Assembly: GCA_031772625.1 (NCBI GenBank)
Contig: CM062816.1
Coordinates: forward strand, 829,418,556-829,482,555
Direction of reading: 5' to 3'
DNA: 64,000 nucleotides
From: Pinus tabuliformis
Lineage: Eukaryota > Streptophyta > Pinopsida > Pinales > Pinaceae
The notes beneath the pieces are model-generated. The model did not search any database. It was not told where the DNA came from and saw only the letters and a program-made list of their open reading frames with translations. Shown one piece after another: positions 36,201-47,614 of this stretch (its first letter is position 1; the number at the start of each line of letters is the position of its first letter). Both the position numbers and the translations under genes were made by a program.

Positions 36201-38497
36201 GCTTAGCCTGCATAACTATCACCATTCTAATTGATGTTGCTTTCTTCTTACCCTGAAAAACTTTTTGTTCCATATTGTCATACAAGCACTCAATGTCTTT
36301 GTCATAACAATCCACCTTAGTTCTATGAAGGTACAACCAATCCACGCCCAACAACATGTTGTATAATCCTTACAGTAATGCGTTCAAATGTGTGGAGGTA
36401 GGCATACCATTCAAATCAAATGTACAAGCTCTTACCCAATGATGAATCCGCTTCTTTGTACTTGTAGCCAACTGCACTAACCAAGACTCTACATGCACTT
36501 CTTTATTCAAACCATGCTTATCCACCAGGTCAGGACTAACATAACTATAATTATATCAAGGGTCAATCAAAATAGAAACAACTTGAGAACAAAGATTACC
36601 GTCCATCTCAATGATAGATGCTTGATGGTATGTATGTCTGTTATCCAATGCTGCATAGATCATATGAATAATTTTCCCAACATCTCCCACTGTCTGTGCC
36701 TCCTGAGCACTGTAGATCTGCTGTCTATCACGCTGATACTGTGGAAAATATCTCCTACGATGCTCTGCTCCACAAGTCCAACATCGCACGGGATCCTTAT
36801 TTTGGTCCTCAGATTGAAGTCCCTAACCTCTGTCAGATGCATTGAACTTCTTAGACAGCGTTGCATTCTCTTTACTACCATATATCCTGAGGTATTACTC
36901 ACTTCTTGTCCCATTTTCCTTTGTTCTTTGCATTACCTTTCCAGTCCAACTTAGTCTCAGATCTGTGCTTCGATTGCTCATGGAAATTATTTAGCTTTCA
37001 GATGGCCTCCTCTAATGATCTAGGATGATCAAAATCAATCTTGTCCTTGAATGAAATCAGTAATCCACTAGTGAATCTCTGAATCTTGGCCTTCTCCTCC
37101 TTGAGGTAAGGCACATACCTTAGTGGCCCTAAGAACTTGATAGTGTACTCCTCATGCGTGATCCCATCTTTAGCTCATAGAATTATTTTGCCCTGTCATC
37201 AAACTATCTCTCTGATAGGTAGTTCTTATTGAATAGTCTCTCGAACTCATTCCAAGTCAAGTCCTCCTCATGAATACCTCTGACATTATTCACATCTTCC
37301 CACCAAATATATGATTTACCTTTGAGACTGAATGTAGCTATTCTGGCTTTCATTTTCTCTGAATAACCATGCAACTTGAAGAACTTCCTCATACCAAGCT
37401 ATCATGCCTCTGCATCATGTGATTTATTAATCTCTCCATCAAATGTAGTTGGCTTTGCTTTCTTAAAATCATCTGGAAAATATCCCTTGTCACTCCTCTT
37501 GTAAGGATGATAAAGATGTCAATCATCATGCCTATCAGAACCAAAACTTGAATAGTATACCTACACCCATCACCTCTCTTATCCAGAGTATCCAAGGACT
37601 TGCCATCTCTAATCATGTCATATCTATCTAACTTGTACTCACCATCAGACCTACTGACCTACTGCTATATGCCCCATTATTTATGTCCTTCTACTCATGA
37701 TTGATCCGAAGGGGTCCCTGTCGCTGCAATTTTGGAAAACTTTGAAGTATCACTGAATTTACCTATGCTTGCTTCTCCTATGCCTATATGATTATGTCAT
37801 TGTCTGCCTTACAACTCCTTATTTCTTCCTTTAAGCTTCTCAGTGTGTCTACCAAATCAAAATAATCCCAAAACCATGCTGCTCATCTGATCCATAGGGA
37901 GAGCCTTGGGAACTGTTGTCTACCATCTTTCTAGTCATCTTTGATATTCTTCTTATATGGTATATCATGTCAGCTAAACCAAATCACAATAAACCACCGT
38001 ACTTTAGAATAGTTCGGGGAGGATACCTCTTCTACAAGATCAAAAAATCAACGTAATACAAGTATAACATAATCATGACAACATATAGAAATATAACACA
38101 TAAGCATATAAGAATATAACCATCATTCTAGCTAGAGTCAAGTCATCAATGCATGACCATATCAACTACACATACCATGACCTCATACATGACAACAACT
38201 GCCACATCACTGTACACTTGACCACATGTGAATACTAACATACATAAACAATGTGTAATCATACATACACTCATGACGACACACTCCACAACAACACCAT
38301 CAACTTCCCATGGTGACCTCACTACAATCATAACCCATACCATACAAAGGCAACAAACACATGGTCTTACAACACAAAAAACACATATGCAACCAACATG
38401 AATGCATGAACAACACATGGCCCATCTAGTCATAGGGGTGAACCATGCTCTGATACCACTCTGTGGTATCAGATATGACCCAAAGAGAGTGTAACCC
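33300..38497 (-). mobile_element. Ty3-A gag-pol remains
   Basis: In minus-strand order: gag core with KGKSYIWWEDV and WNEFERLFNKNYL (37204-37392), a CWTCGAEHRRRYFP knuckle-like motif near 36,780, a post-protease LLGVDWLYLHR motif (36088-36357), RT with [20 protein letters not shown] and the FIDDILVYS active-site motif (35452-35739), and RNase H-type sequence at about 34,830-35,100. Integrase core follows with VDKLTKVAHF and VSNRDAKFSSKFW (34061-34258), then an integrase C-terminal domain (33417-33707, FHDVFHVSLLKKY) and a chromodomain-like VKVQWKHFGPSEATWEM at 33313-33372. Fossil; broken in many places. Confidence 0.88.
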
Positions 38498-38512
38498 GCT
38501 CTGATACCACTC

Positions 38513-40527
38513 TGTAACACCGTCCTCCCACATCTACCCAAGTAACTGTCTAACCAGGGTAAACATGTAACGAGAAGTTACTATGATATGATTCGACTCC
38601 ATATGTGTCAATAAAGGAAGTGGAACAGACATAAACACACCATACAAACCTTCCACATTAGCAATAGAAATCCCAGGAGCCATCCCAACCACTTCGGTGA
38701 CCAACCCCTGAGACCAACTGAGTTTTTAGACCTTTAAACCCCCAGATGCTCCCTTGACATGGGAAAGCATGCATCCAGGAGGGTCCAGACGCTCGCACAA
38801 CACAGGTATGCATGCGTTTGGGGACTTTTCTACCCATTGTTGTGCGTTTGTCTCTGGGATTTGGGCCACGTTTTGAAGCCCAAAGCCCAGGTCACTGCCC
38901 GGAACTAAATGACACTTTCAAAATTGAAAGATAACAACAAAACAATGATACAAATGAAATTACTTGAATAAGGAATTTACTGGACCCCTACTAGCCATAA
39001 CATGAATTTTGTCAAACATGTCACAAATATGTAATCTAACAAAAAATATGAGCATAAGGGTCTCATACTTATATGAGAATCGCTAGGAAGCATTGACGCC
39101 TCGACACATTAGTTTCCATTTCATCTATTAGGCCATAGATACATTTTCATTCATTTACAAGAAAAAACATGATGAGAGCCATACATATCCACTGTCATAA
39201 TACATGCTCATAACCATCATAATAACCACATAAATACCAAGGAAACAACAACCATATAATCCACATATAAACCAGTACAATACTCATGAAATAACAAGGA
39301 GAAATAACCTCATATTAATGATGCAAAGGGAAACTAAGCTCAAGACTTCCACAAACCACTCGACCATAGACATGGCTAAGCCAAATCTCTCTTCATCCAG
39401 TCACCCCCATGCCATATTCCAAGCATGAACATGGGATATCATAAAACACATCAATCAAAACCATCCAGGGCTTCCAGAGGCCAAACCACCTCAACCCATC
39501 AAACGATGATTCCACCTCACGGTCGAACATCACAAACCATCACCAGATTAGTCTATACCCAATTAGCCTTCCAGGGCTCGAGAGCATATGTTCCAACCAA
39601 GGCTTCCAGGACTAGTGACTCAACCCATAACTGGTACATGGCTCCAGAGAGTTTGTCAAACCAAGGCTCCAGGGCTAGTAACTCAACCGACCAAGGGCTC
39701 TAGAGTGTTTGTCCAACCAAGGCTCCAGGACTAGTAACTCAACCCACAACCAATACAAGGTTCCAGAGCGTTTGTCCAACCAAGGATATAGGAACTAGTA
39801 ACTCAAACCAAGCTAAAGGAAACATGAGAAGCAACCAGAAAAACAAATAAATCAACCCACAACACCATGTCTATCTAGGAAATGGAAAGGCTAGGCAAAT
39901 CCATTGTCAATCTAGACAATCCCCCATGCCAATGATAGATCATGACCAATAAACCACATGCATATTCTATGCATGCATAAAATAGTGAGGAAACATACAT
40001 GAAACTTGGTACCTGCAAGCAAAACCCATTGGAGCTGCTGATCCCGATGTCCTCTTACGCTTTCCTGCTCTTCCTTTTCCTTCTTACTCCAAAACTCCAA
40101 GTATGCCACACTCCTCCAAGAGTGCTCCAAGAAAATCTAAGTGTCCAAGAGTATGAGAGAGAGAGAATAGAGAGAAAGCTCCAAAATTGAACTGACAAAA
40201 GTCTGTGAATTGATCCTCATAAGCCTTTTTATTAACGAGGTCTCTATTTTCTTCATTTTCCTCCTCACATGCAACCTGTGAGCTTTCATCTCCCTTTTCT
40301 CCTAATTTCCATTATTTTCATAAACAAATGTGTCAAAATGCATCTTTCCTTTCCAAAGCCTTTTCCATTACCTTTTCCAATTTCCTTAGCCATTAATCAA
40401 CCACCAGTGATCCCCATCACTATGCTTTTGCCCCACATTCAACTTGGAATAAGTGTCCCATCAACTGTGGTTATTATTTTTCCTTTATTAACTTTTATTA
40501 CATGGAATTTTCACTAGGGTTGGTACA
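38513..40527 (-). repeat. Ty3-A 5' LTR
   Basis: Plus-strand TGTAACACCGTCC through GGTTGGTACA, aligning with 30921-32950. The primer-binding site abuts it at 38498-38509. A second copy of the 18 bases GCTCTGATACCACTCTGT lies 50 bp away, at 38448-38465 as well as 38498-38515. Confidence 0.9.
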
Positions 40528-41574
40528 TCCTGTCAGGATGCTCCTCTTCTCCTTTTGGCATGTTTCCATTGTTCTCTTGATTCACCTTGTTTGGGTTTCT
40601 CATCCTATTTTTTCTTGTAGTTACGAGAAAAATGACCATATTCATGGCAGAATTTACATTTGAAAGGGAGTTGGTCATAATCAACCTCCTGTATATGTGA
40701 CCAACTATCCAGGTTCAGGTTGATTTCCATTGGGAGGCATTTTTTGAAATCCACCTTTACACATGTTCATGCACATGATAAAGCTTCATGCATTTCAACT
40801 CAATCAATGTATTTACCTAAGGAATCTCCAATGCTCCTAAAAGTGGCATGATTCCATCAGTGCAGAGGGAGAAAGGGAAGCATTACCCAAACTGGGACTA
40901 TTGAAAGGGTGTTGCTTTCTCGATTGAAATTTGGGCTCTAATGATCCAAGTATAGGCCTTGAACCCCCGTAAAGTAAGGCCCACTTCATAAAATCAGGTC
41001 TCGATATGGTTTATTTTCAAAGAAGAAGATAAAAAATCATTTTCCACAGAAGGATGCAAATATCTCACCTTTATTTAGGGGTTTCCAATTTTTCTCCACC
41101 CACAAGCAGATTGACCATGGATATGGCCAAATGCCAATGAACTGGCCTACTAACCCTCACTCTGTTTGTTGTAGAGCCCCCGATCTTACCTAAGGAACCG
41201 AAACTTATAATTTTGAGATCTCCTCCAATTTTTTAATAAAACAAGAGGGCCTGGATCTATGATATTTGGGGCCATTCAAAACCAGAAGGTTGAAAGCTTC
41301 GATATCCACTGTAGGGGTGGTGGGGGAGGTCCCAAGCCACTTGAGTTATTTGACATCACAACTTACATACCAAGAGGTAGGTTGCGTATTGAATCTCCTT
41401 CGACCCAATCCAAATCGTTTAGTGCTTCAAGATCATTGGGCCAATCCAAGCATCTGTGTCATAGAAGGGGCTTAACATCTACTGCAAAGTCTTCAATATG
41501 CATTTAGAAAAAGTAAGCTCACTAGTATCACAGACAAAACATTTACATCAATTCCAAACATCAAATAATAAATC
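40528..41574 (-). pseudogene. LINE3 5' end and ORF1 N-terminal part (remnant)
   Basis: On the minus strand this reads as a plant LINE ORF1. A DUF4283-like segment with FRSIGDSLGKYID and DFKKCLPMEINLNLD precedes a zinc knuckle CKFCHEYGHFSRNY near 40,620-40,660, parallel to CRKCHEHGHLIREC in LINE1. A Ser/Lys-rich stretch leads to the Ty3-A insertion point. Stops and frameshifts occur. The element's 5' end is placed at 41574, next to the upper target duplication. Confidence 0.72.
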
Positions 41575-41593
41575 AACTTTTTGTCGAAGATTT
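41575..41593. repeat. LINE3 target-site duplication, right copy (19 bp, degraded)
   Basis: AACTTTTTGTCGAAGATTT differs from 16629-16647 at two positions. Ty3-C gag-type sequence continues beyond it on this side, and beyond the left copy on the other. Confidence 0.7.
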
Positions 41594-42619
41594 ACCAATT
41601 GACTAAATAATGCATTGCTCTTAATATCCAAAATAATTTGCTATCGATTCCTTTGTAAAAGTGGACCAAGATATAACAAAATCATTTTTCCATTCATAAA
41701 TCCATTGATACCATACATGGTATTTTTATAAAAACATAGATGCAATATTTTCCTTTTGTAAGGATGCCACTAAGATCGTTACCATCAAAATTCCTCACAT
41801 CGATCTTCAGAATGTAGTAGTTCCTTAGAATGACTTGAAGCCTTGATGATGTCGATATTGGATTGACAATTCATGATTATGGTTCTATGGTTCAATATTC
41901 GTGCTCTCCAATTGTGATAAAGTACTCCTTATATGTGATTGAGCCCCAACACCATGAGTCACCTTATGTTCGTGATTCCCTTGGATTTCCATATCCTTTT
42001 ATGGGAGATCCCTAATACCATGGTTTGTAATTCTTAAATGGATTTTTTTTATTTCTTCCTTATTTTATTTCATCTTATTTTCCATGTCATCCATCATTCT
42101 TCCTTATTTTTAGTCATCTTCTATTCCATTTCATCCACCATTTCTCTTTTAAGGTTTTCTTGATAGAATGATAAATCCACCTTTTTCAACATACAACCAT
42201 TCATTTCATTAACTTTATTCTCTAATTGGGAGAACCTAAAGTCTAAGTCTTCATTTTATTCATAACTCCTAGATAATCCATCAAAGAGGTTTAATTGGTG
42301 TAGTAGATTTTGGATCTTTCTTTAGAGCCATGCGAGAAAATAATAATAGTGTTCCTCTTTATCGTGATTTCCAGTCACCCAAAAAATGGATCTTATAATC
42401 AAAAGTTATGTTACTTGTAAGTTATGTACCTTTAAAATTTTAATTTGGGGAATATTTGAATGGATGAAACTTTTCTTGATATATTTCTAAGATTTGAGCC
42501 CTTCTAAGTCTGAAACTTTGGTTTGTAATAATGTGATATGTTTTCTTTGTAATTCCACTAGTCTAACCAAAATTTGATGTGACAAGTGAAAGTTATGGTA
42601 ACTTTCCAAAAACTTGTTG
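41594..42619 (-). mobile_element. Ty3-C gag N-terminal part (fossil)
   Basis: Minus-strand sequence carries gag-type fragments: a start-region stretch near 42,320 (MALKKDPKSTTPIKP), a central WYQWIYEWKND-type motif near 41,690, and SQLVNLRQKV near 41,600 just before the LINE3 insertion. Broken in many places. Confidence 0.5.
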
Positions 42620-43320
42620 ATGTTTGGCCTCTTCTAAAGTGAAAACTTGTATACCATGTCAGATGTCCAATTCTTCAACTATAACTCTAAAATTTTACCT
42701 GAGGTACGTTTATATATCTCCTCAAATCTATGAAAATTTCACTCTCTAAAAAGAACCAGAATTTTTTTTATAAAAAAAATACCAAGTTGACCCGTTTGAA
42801 ATTGATTTCAGGACCATCTAAAAACATTCACTTCTATAGGGTACATCTCCAAAAGTATAGAGAACCAAAGTCTAAAATTTTTAAGCAGGTACCTAGATAT
42901 CTCTCCTTTATCTCCTCAATATTTCATTATATGAAACATCCATACAAAATAAGTTATAGTGAAAATACCAAAATAGCTTGTTTGAAATTGATTTCGGGAG
43001 CATTCAAAAATCCTAACTTCCTCAAAACATATCTCCAAGGGTATAGCAAACCAAAGATTGTAATTTTTATCACATGTACCTAATGATCTCACCTCTATCC
43101 CCTCAAAATTTTTAGTCTTAAACATCCCCGAAAAAATTATAGCAAAAATGCCAAACTGGCCGTTTTGAAACTTATTTCAAGAGAATTGAGGAACCCTAAC
43201 TTCCTCAGAGCATATCTCCAAAAGTATAGTAGACAAAGATCGGAAATTTTAACTAGCATCTTAGAAAAAAAAATTATAGTGAAAATGCTAAGATGATTCG
43301 TTTGAAATAGAAAAATCCTA
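42620..43320 (-). repeat. Ty3-C leader tandem repeat, about 185-bp unit, 3-4 copies
   Basis: Units share TGAAATTGATTTC followed by CATATCTCCAAAAGTATAG and ACCAAAG. Starts lie near 42797, 42983, 43166 and 43303 (last copy short). The array sits between the primer-binding site and gag, so it is leader sequence. Confidence 0.65.
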
Positions 43321-43343
43321 GGATCATAAGTTATGATACCAAA

Positions 43344-43628
43344 TGTTATGAATCTTGCACCTTAAAAATGATAAGAAACTAATAACTATAGACTTTTTTG
43401 AGAGAGAAACCTCCTTTTTATAATGAATACAATGTACAAGACAAGATTTAATGACCTTAAAACTATGTCTTAATATATATATAGGAGACAAATAGTGCAA
43501 TTATAATAAAATGAGACCATGAAAAGTTCTTACTTATATAAAAATATAATAATAACAATATAATCACTAAATATCTAGAATTTAATAAAATATTTTAAGA
43601 TTAACATGTGCTTATATAAAATTTAACA
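43344..43628 (-). repeat. Ty3-C 5' LTR
   Basis: TGTTATGAATC to AAATTTAACA on the plus strand (285 bp), homologous to 15085-15372. On the minus strand it is followed after a few bases by TTTGGTATCATAAC, a primer-binding-site-like sequence. It is notably richer in A and T than the other copy. Confidence 0.65.
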
Positions 43629-44243
43629 ACCTTTAGAAATTTACTAAAAACAAATGAAACAAAAAAACAATCACACAAAATAAGTTAAAGCGCTGGTTGG
43701 TTGGTTCTTCCAGAAAATGTAAATCATTCCTGATAAGATAAAATAGCATAACCCTGGATTAATCTAACTCAAACACCCATTTCCTTTCCAATATGTAGGC
43801 GCAAGATATGTAGCTAATACATGATGTGCAAAGTGGTGACTATCATAAAACAAGGGTAGTTGATAAATGGCAAGCAAGTGTGACTATTAAATTAACCAAT
43901 TGCACTAAAGTTGTTAATCAATATTGGGACATGTAGTTTTGAATATTCATTTTGTATTTTTATTTCAATTGATTAGAGTTTTACAATTTCTTAAACCACA
44001 CGTTGCCTAAATCGAATAGTATGTAAAGAGTGTGCATTATAGATAGAGCCCAAACTAGTTATCATAATAGCTCTAGAATATAATTAGAAACTACAAATCA
44101 ACACGTAGGTCAAGATATATCATAATCTGTATATATTCATATCCTAGGTTTTATGATTTTCACTTACACATATACAACAATTATGTATATATACTTACTC
44201 ATTTTCAATCTTACTAAAATTATAAAATGTGTAATTAGAAAAT
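43629..44243. other. AT-rich DNA between Ty3-C and the tandem duplication
   Basis: No open frame or repeat could be supported here. The sequence changes abruptly to the duplicated unit at 44244. Confidence 0.5.
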
Positions 44244-45313
44244 CTTCACAATGACCTGGGGAATTGCTTTGAAGGTCGTAATTAATTGTATTCTTCTGGA
44301 GGGATAGCAGACTCTTATACTATACGCTTGAGTTGAGATGTTGGAAAAGAAAATCATAGTCATTGTTCTTTGATATTTTCTTATAATCTATCTTGGATTT
44401 AATAAAGCATATATTCAAAACCCTTGAACATGATGTTAAGCATATTTTCTAATTTTGCTTTGGTTTATTTGGTAGATAGTCGCATAAACCTTTTCAGATA
44501 CAAGTAAAATCCAACCATATAATTCAATTGAACATTTCCCTTCTAAGTGAGATCACACCCATGTATGACTTGTGTTTGAATGTGCCATAGTTTCCGTGAT
44601 TCAGTGTTAATAGTATATATAACCTCAATTCAATGCTTTAGTCTTGAATAAACTAAGATTTCAACATTTTAGATCCACTTCCCAAGCTAAAAATGCTGCC
44701 ATTGGATGCATTATAGTATAAAAGGTAACAACATTTATTTCTACTAAAAGCTCATTTCTCAAGATGTTAACTTCCAATTTGGGTACATCTAATACTCATT
44801 ATACAAGGTTGTTATAGGCACCTTTTTCTAAGCCCTCTCTTTTCCCAAAAACCTCCATTCTCCTCTTATGACAAAAGACACTCCCACTAGACCATGAAGA
44901 GTAATTTTAAAGGGAATAACATAGAGTATGATGCACATTTGTCTAAGCATCACTTTAAGAGGTGACCTAATCTTCTCTGTGTGATTCAATAGAAGATATA
45001 AGTGATGGGTTTTTTATGGAGATCTCAATAATTTTAAAAACTTAACAAATAAAATGATTGGTTATAATTTATTTATAGTTGAGTTGTTCATAGATGAACC
45101 GAAAGATATGTAAACTTTTCAACTATTGTTAAACTTATTTTCACTATAACATAGTTACCTAAATTAGAGAGAGATATACATAATGTATACTCAGATACAA
45201 GTAAGTTATAATTACCATCATATTAAGATGGAAATGAGTCATGAGTAATTACATGTAGAAATCCATATTATTTATTAGAGAGCTTTTAGTTAGAGTAAAT
45301 ATAAATGAAAACA
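44244..45313. other. Duplicated AT-rich segment left of the retroposon, no gene seen
   Basis: No recognisable coding region. Around 44,570-44,670 it carries the repeat phrase also present, diverged, at 12,905-13,015. The same segment recurs at 52518-53580. Confidence 0.5.
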
Positions 45314-45331
45314 AATAACAATTGCGTAATT
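45314..45331. repeat. Retroposon target-site duplication, copy 1 left (18 bp)
   Basis: AATAACAATTGCGTAATT, identical to 47597-47614 and to the two flanks of the second copy of the retroposon. Confidence 0.92.
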
Positions 45332-47596
45332 CCTTGATGGGTGATCTCTTGGCAATGGATTAGGCATCGGAAAAAGGCATGATGCCCCTTTAGATAATTT
45401 TTTTCCAGCGCGGGTAATTATTGACATGTAAAAGGTTTGTTTGGTGAAGGAGGTGGTGATTCTCGAAGCGAAATCTGGGCTATACACTTGGCTCCGCATG
45501 GGCCGCACATGGCATGTCTTGGGTTCACACCATGGGAGCCACTAACCAGAGTCTTATCGTATTAATTGTCAGGTGATAGACGTGGAAAGTTGTGTTTGTG
45601 CCATCGTTTTTGTTAACACAACTGATTTTGTATGTTTAATGATGGAGCACCTCCCCTGTCCATGGCATATTGGATATCACAAGGAATTTCCCTGATAACA
45701 GTAGATTGTTTATTAATGACCTCACTCTAGGTTAGTGCTTTGGGATGGAAGAAACTTGGTGTATGCAGTACACTTGGATATTGTCATGGGAATTTCAGAG
45801 TGCATGTTTTATTACTGATAATCGATACCTCACGCTCGTAGCTATTTCTGTAAATCTCATCATCGGTTTGAGGTGGTAGAAACATGGCTATTATGGGATC
45901 GATGTTCCTTAGTTGCAGTGGTGTAGCTCTAGTTGGGTGATACCTCTTGTAAGTGTCACAATAAACGCAAGTCTGGGTATATTGTTGACCTCTCATTTTC
46001 ACTTATTAGGGTGGAATTCTTCTTTGTTACAATATAGGATTGTAGCGCATCACATTGCTCTTTATTGTTGGGAATCAAGTTTGTTACAGGCCTCTCTTTT
46101 GTTTCATATATGGTGTCCATGTTTTTTGTGTTGTTTCTACATAACTTTGGGTCAGGGCCATCTTTTGAATTGGTCATTGTACTTCCCTCGACCACTTCAC
46201 AAAATTTCAACCCAATGGGCATTTGTTTTAATTACCCAATGTTGGTATGTGATGTCTGGTACCAAGGTACTTTCTCAGTCTGGTTATGAACAAGATTCCA
46301 CCTCCTTTCTCTCATTCTCCCCTCATACGTCTCAATCCATGTTACATTAAGGTATCCATGTATTTTGGGTCTCTAGTAAGCTGAAATGTTTTGAGGTCTT
46401 GGTTGATAGGGGTTATCAAGTCTTCATTATCACACTCACTTAATATTACTTAAAGTGATTAGTGAGCGGAGATGTTGTGTCATTCTTCTCGAGTTGTTGT
46501 TCCTTTCATTTGTTACTTTTAACCTGCTAGTTTCATTTCTATAGGCGTCTTCTTGTCCTACGGTCAATTATCTGGTCCCTCAATTAGTTTGAGTGTTTGT
46601 TTTGGTCAGTCATTGTCTGGTCCCTCAATTAGTTCGAGTGTTTGTTTTGTGTCTTGTTGGCAGGACTCCTGTGGCAATGCCACCTCGGCAAAGGCTTCCC
46701 AATTGCAAAATAGGTGCTCTAGGGGAATCCTCTTCCAAACGTTGTCGATTATTCAGTTGGGAATCAATGGGAATATTTTTTGATGCAACTCCCTTGAAGG
46801 TTCGAAAGGATATTATGCATTTGGAGGTAAGGTATTTTGGGGATCACAAATACCATTCTGACTTAGAAATTGGTGGAAGTACTCTCAAATGGGCTACCGA
46901 CCTAGGGAAATTACGGAAGAGAAGACTGCATTTTCTCCACTCTATAACACTCCACCATCTGATGGAGACACTGCTCAACATTGTCATTCGAGACAAATAG
47001 ATAAACAACTATAAGTTCTTTGTCATCCAGGAGGATACTATGCTAATACTCATAGGCATAAGGTATGACATGGATGATATAATGGTCAGATTAAATCAAG
47101 TGGAACACTTCGTTGTTTTTGACTCAGGGACAGAATTAAACGACCATCAAGATGAGGACATAGTGATCAATGCTCCAGCTGTAAACAATGTTCCACCTCT
47201 AAACACTACAAATGCAAACTCTCCTCCTCACTCTCTAGTTATCATTTTGGACTAATACGTCCACTATGCCTACTCTCTACGTACACTATCTACTTCTACT
47301 TGTCAATAGCTACTTACTGCTTTTTATTTTCACGATACTTTTGTCCTATCAAGCGATGTCAATGGCTCCAAGATGTTTTTTGCCTATGATAGTTATAGTT
47401 AGTTTGTTTTCAGATGTAAATCTAAGGTTTTTACATATGTATTCTTTGGCATAAGTGTTGTCTCAATAGTTTTCTGGTTAGTTCTATTTTTGGACATTTT
47501 AGGAGCTACTCATAATCTTCGAGTGTGGGCATGAAGGTTTATCTATGTAATCCGTTTTGCTATCAATAGAAATCAACAAACAAAAAAACAAAAAAG
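45332..47596 (+). mobile_element. Non-autonomous retroposon of unknown family, copy 1 (2265 bp)
   Basis: The element is bounded by perfect 18-bp duplications and ends in an A-rich tail (CAAACAAAAAAACAAAAAAG) preceded by TTTTGCTATCAATAGAAATC, so it was inserted by LINE-type target-primed reverse transcription in plus orientation. It has no reverse transcriptase, endonuclease or RNase H. It contains a direct repeat of about 60 bp with CTGGTCCCTCAATTAGTT (near 46,570 and 46,617) and an unrecognised ORF in its 3' half. Antisense frames at 45784-46002 (with CVYC) and 45956-46222 are open in both copies, as is a hydrophobic sense frame starting at 45913. It could be a retrocopied host transcript or a true non-autonomous family. 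Confidence 0.8.
46677..47255 (+). pseudogene. Unrecognised retroposon ORF, copy 1 (one in-frame stop)
   Basis: ATG at 46677 opens a frame starting MPPRQRLPNCKIGALGESS, open to a TAG at 46998-47000. It then continues in the same frame to TAA-type termination at 47255, about 192 codons in all. The part after the stop contains RYDMDDIMVRLNQVEHFVV and a Pro/Asn-rich tail. The frame itself is open further upstream to 46593. The same TAG is in copy 2, so it was already there before the duplication. No domain is recognised; the protein is soluble-looking and basic. It may be the 3' end of a host coding sequence or an element protein. Confidence 0.4.
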
Positions 47597-47614
47597 AATA
47601 ACAATTGCGTAATT
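47597..47614. repeat. Retroposon target-site duplication, copy 1 right (18 bp)
   Basis: Identical to 45314-45331, directly after the A-rich tail. Confidence 0.92.

Larger units (their letters stand above)
30921..40527 (-). mobile_element. Ty3-A: Ty3/gypsy chromovirus-like element inserted in LINE3
   Basis: A 9.6-kb element on the minus strand with LTRs of about 2.0 kb (30921-32950 and 38513-40527), a TGGTATCAGAGC primer-binding site (38498-38509), a GGAGGAGGG-type purine tract beside the 3' LTR, and perfect 5-bp target duplications TCCTG (30916-30920 and 40528-40532). Domain order is gag, protease, RT, RNase H, integrase, chromodomain-like tail, which places it among chromoviruses. LTRs look roughly 88-92% identical by eye, older than the copia insertion. 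It is broken, with well over ten breaks. Confidence 0.92.
16648..41574 (-). mobile_element. LINE3: old L1-like LINE split by at least two, probably three, later insertions
   Basis: The element's own pieces on the minus strand are 41574-40528 (5' end, ORF1 start), 30920-27871 (ORF1 end, endonuclease, most of reverse transcriptase), 23075-about 21790 (thumb and zinc region), and about 18850-16648 (RNase H, 3' region). Their order and reading sense are exactly those of one LINE. Imperfect 19-bp duplications flank it in the gag sequence of Ty3-C. With inserts removed it is roughly 7 kb. Frames are heavily decayed, older in look than LINE1 and LINE2, and it keeps FADD where they have FVDD. Confidence 0.8.
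15085..43628 (-). mobile_element. Ty3-C: old Ty3/gypsy fossil, hugely expanded by nested insertions
   Basis: A fossil Ty3 element on the minus strand. Parts seen: 5' LTR (43344-43628) followed by a TGGTATCA primer-binding-site-like sequence, a leader with tandem repeats, gag fragments on both sides of a LINE insertion, a protease-like stretch, a purine tract, and a 3' LTR-like copy (15085-15372). Its own sequence is about 3.6 kb; the rest of the span is LINE3 and what LINE3 contains. The two LTRs look only about 75-80% identical by eye, making it the oldest layer. It is broken in many places. Uniting the two ends into one element rests on LTR similarity and on the LINE3 target duplication inside gag; the outer 5-bp flanks do not match. 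Confidence 0.6.

Noticed and set aside
38146-38541. 131-codon Cys/Val-rich minus-strand frame
   Set aside because: It crosses the Ty3-A LTR edge and primer-binding site; low-complexity composition from CA-rich DNA, not a protein.
15085-43628. Target duplication for the outer Ty3-C element
   Set aside because: The outer flanks (ACATA on the left, ACCTT on the right) do not match, so unity of the element rests on other evidence.
45913-46350. 145-codon hydrophobic plus-strand frame as a membrane protein
   Set aside because: Shorter in the second copy; composition follows the T-rich strand. Antisense frames are equally open, so no support for coding.
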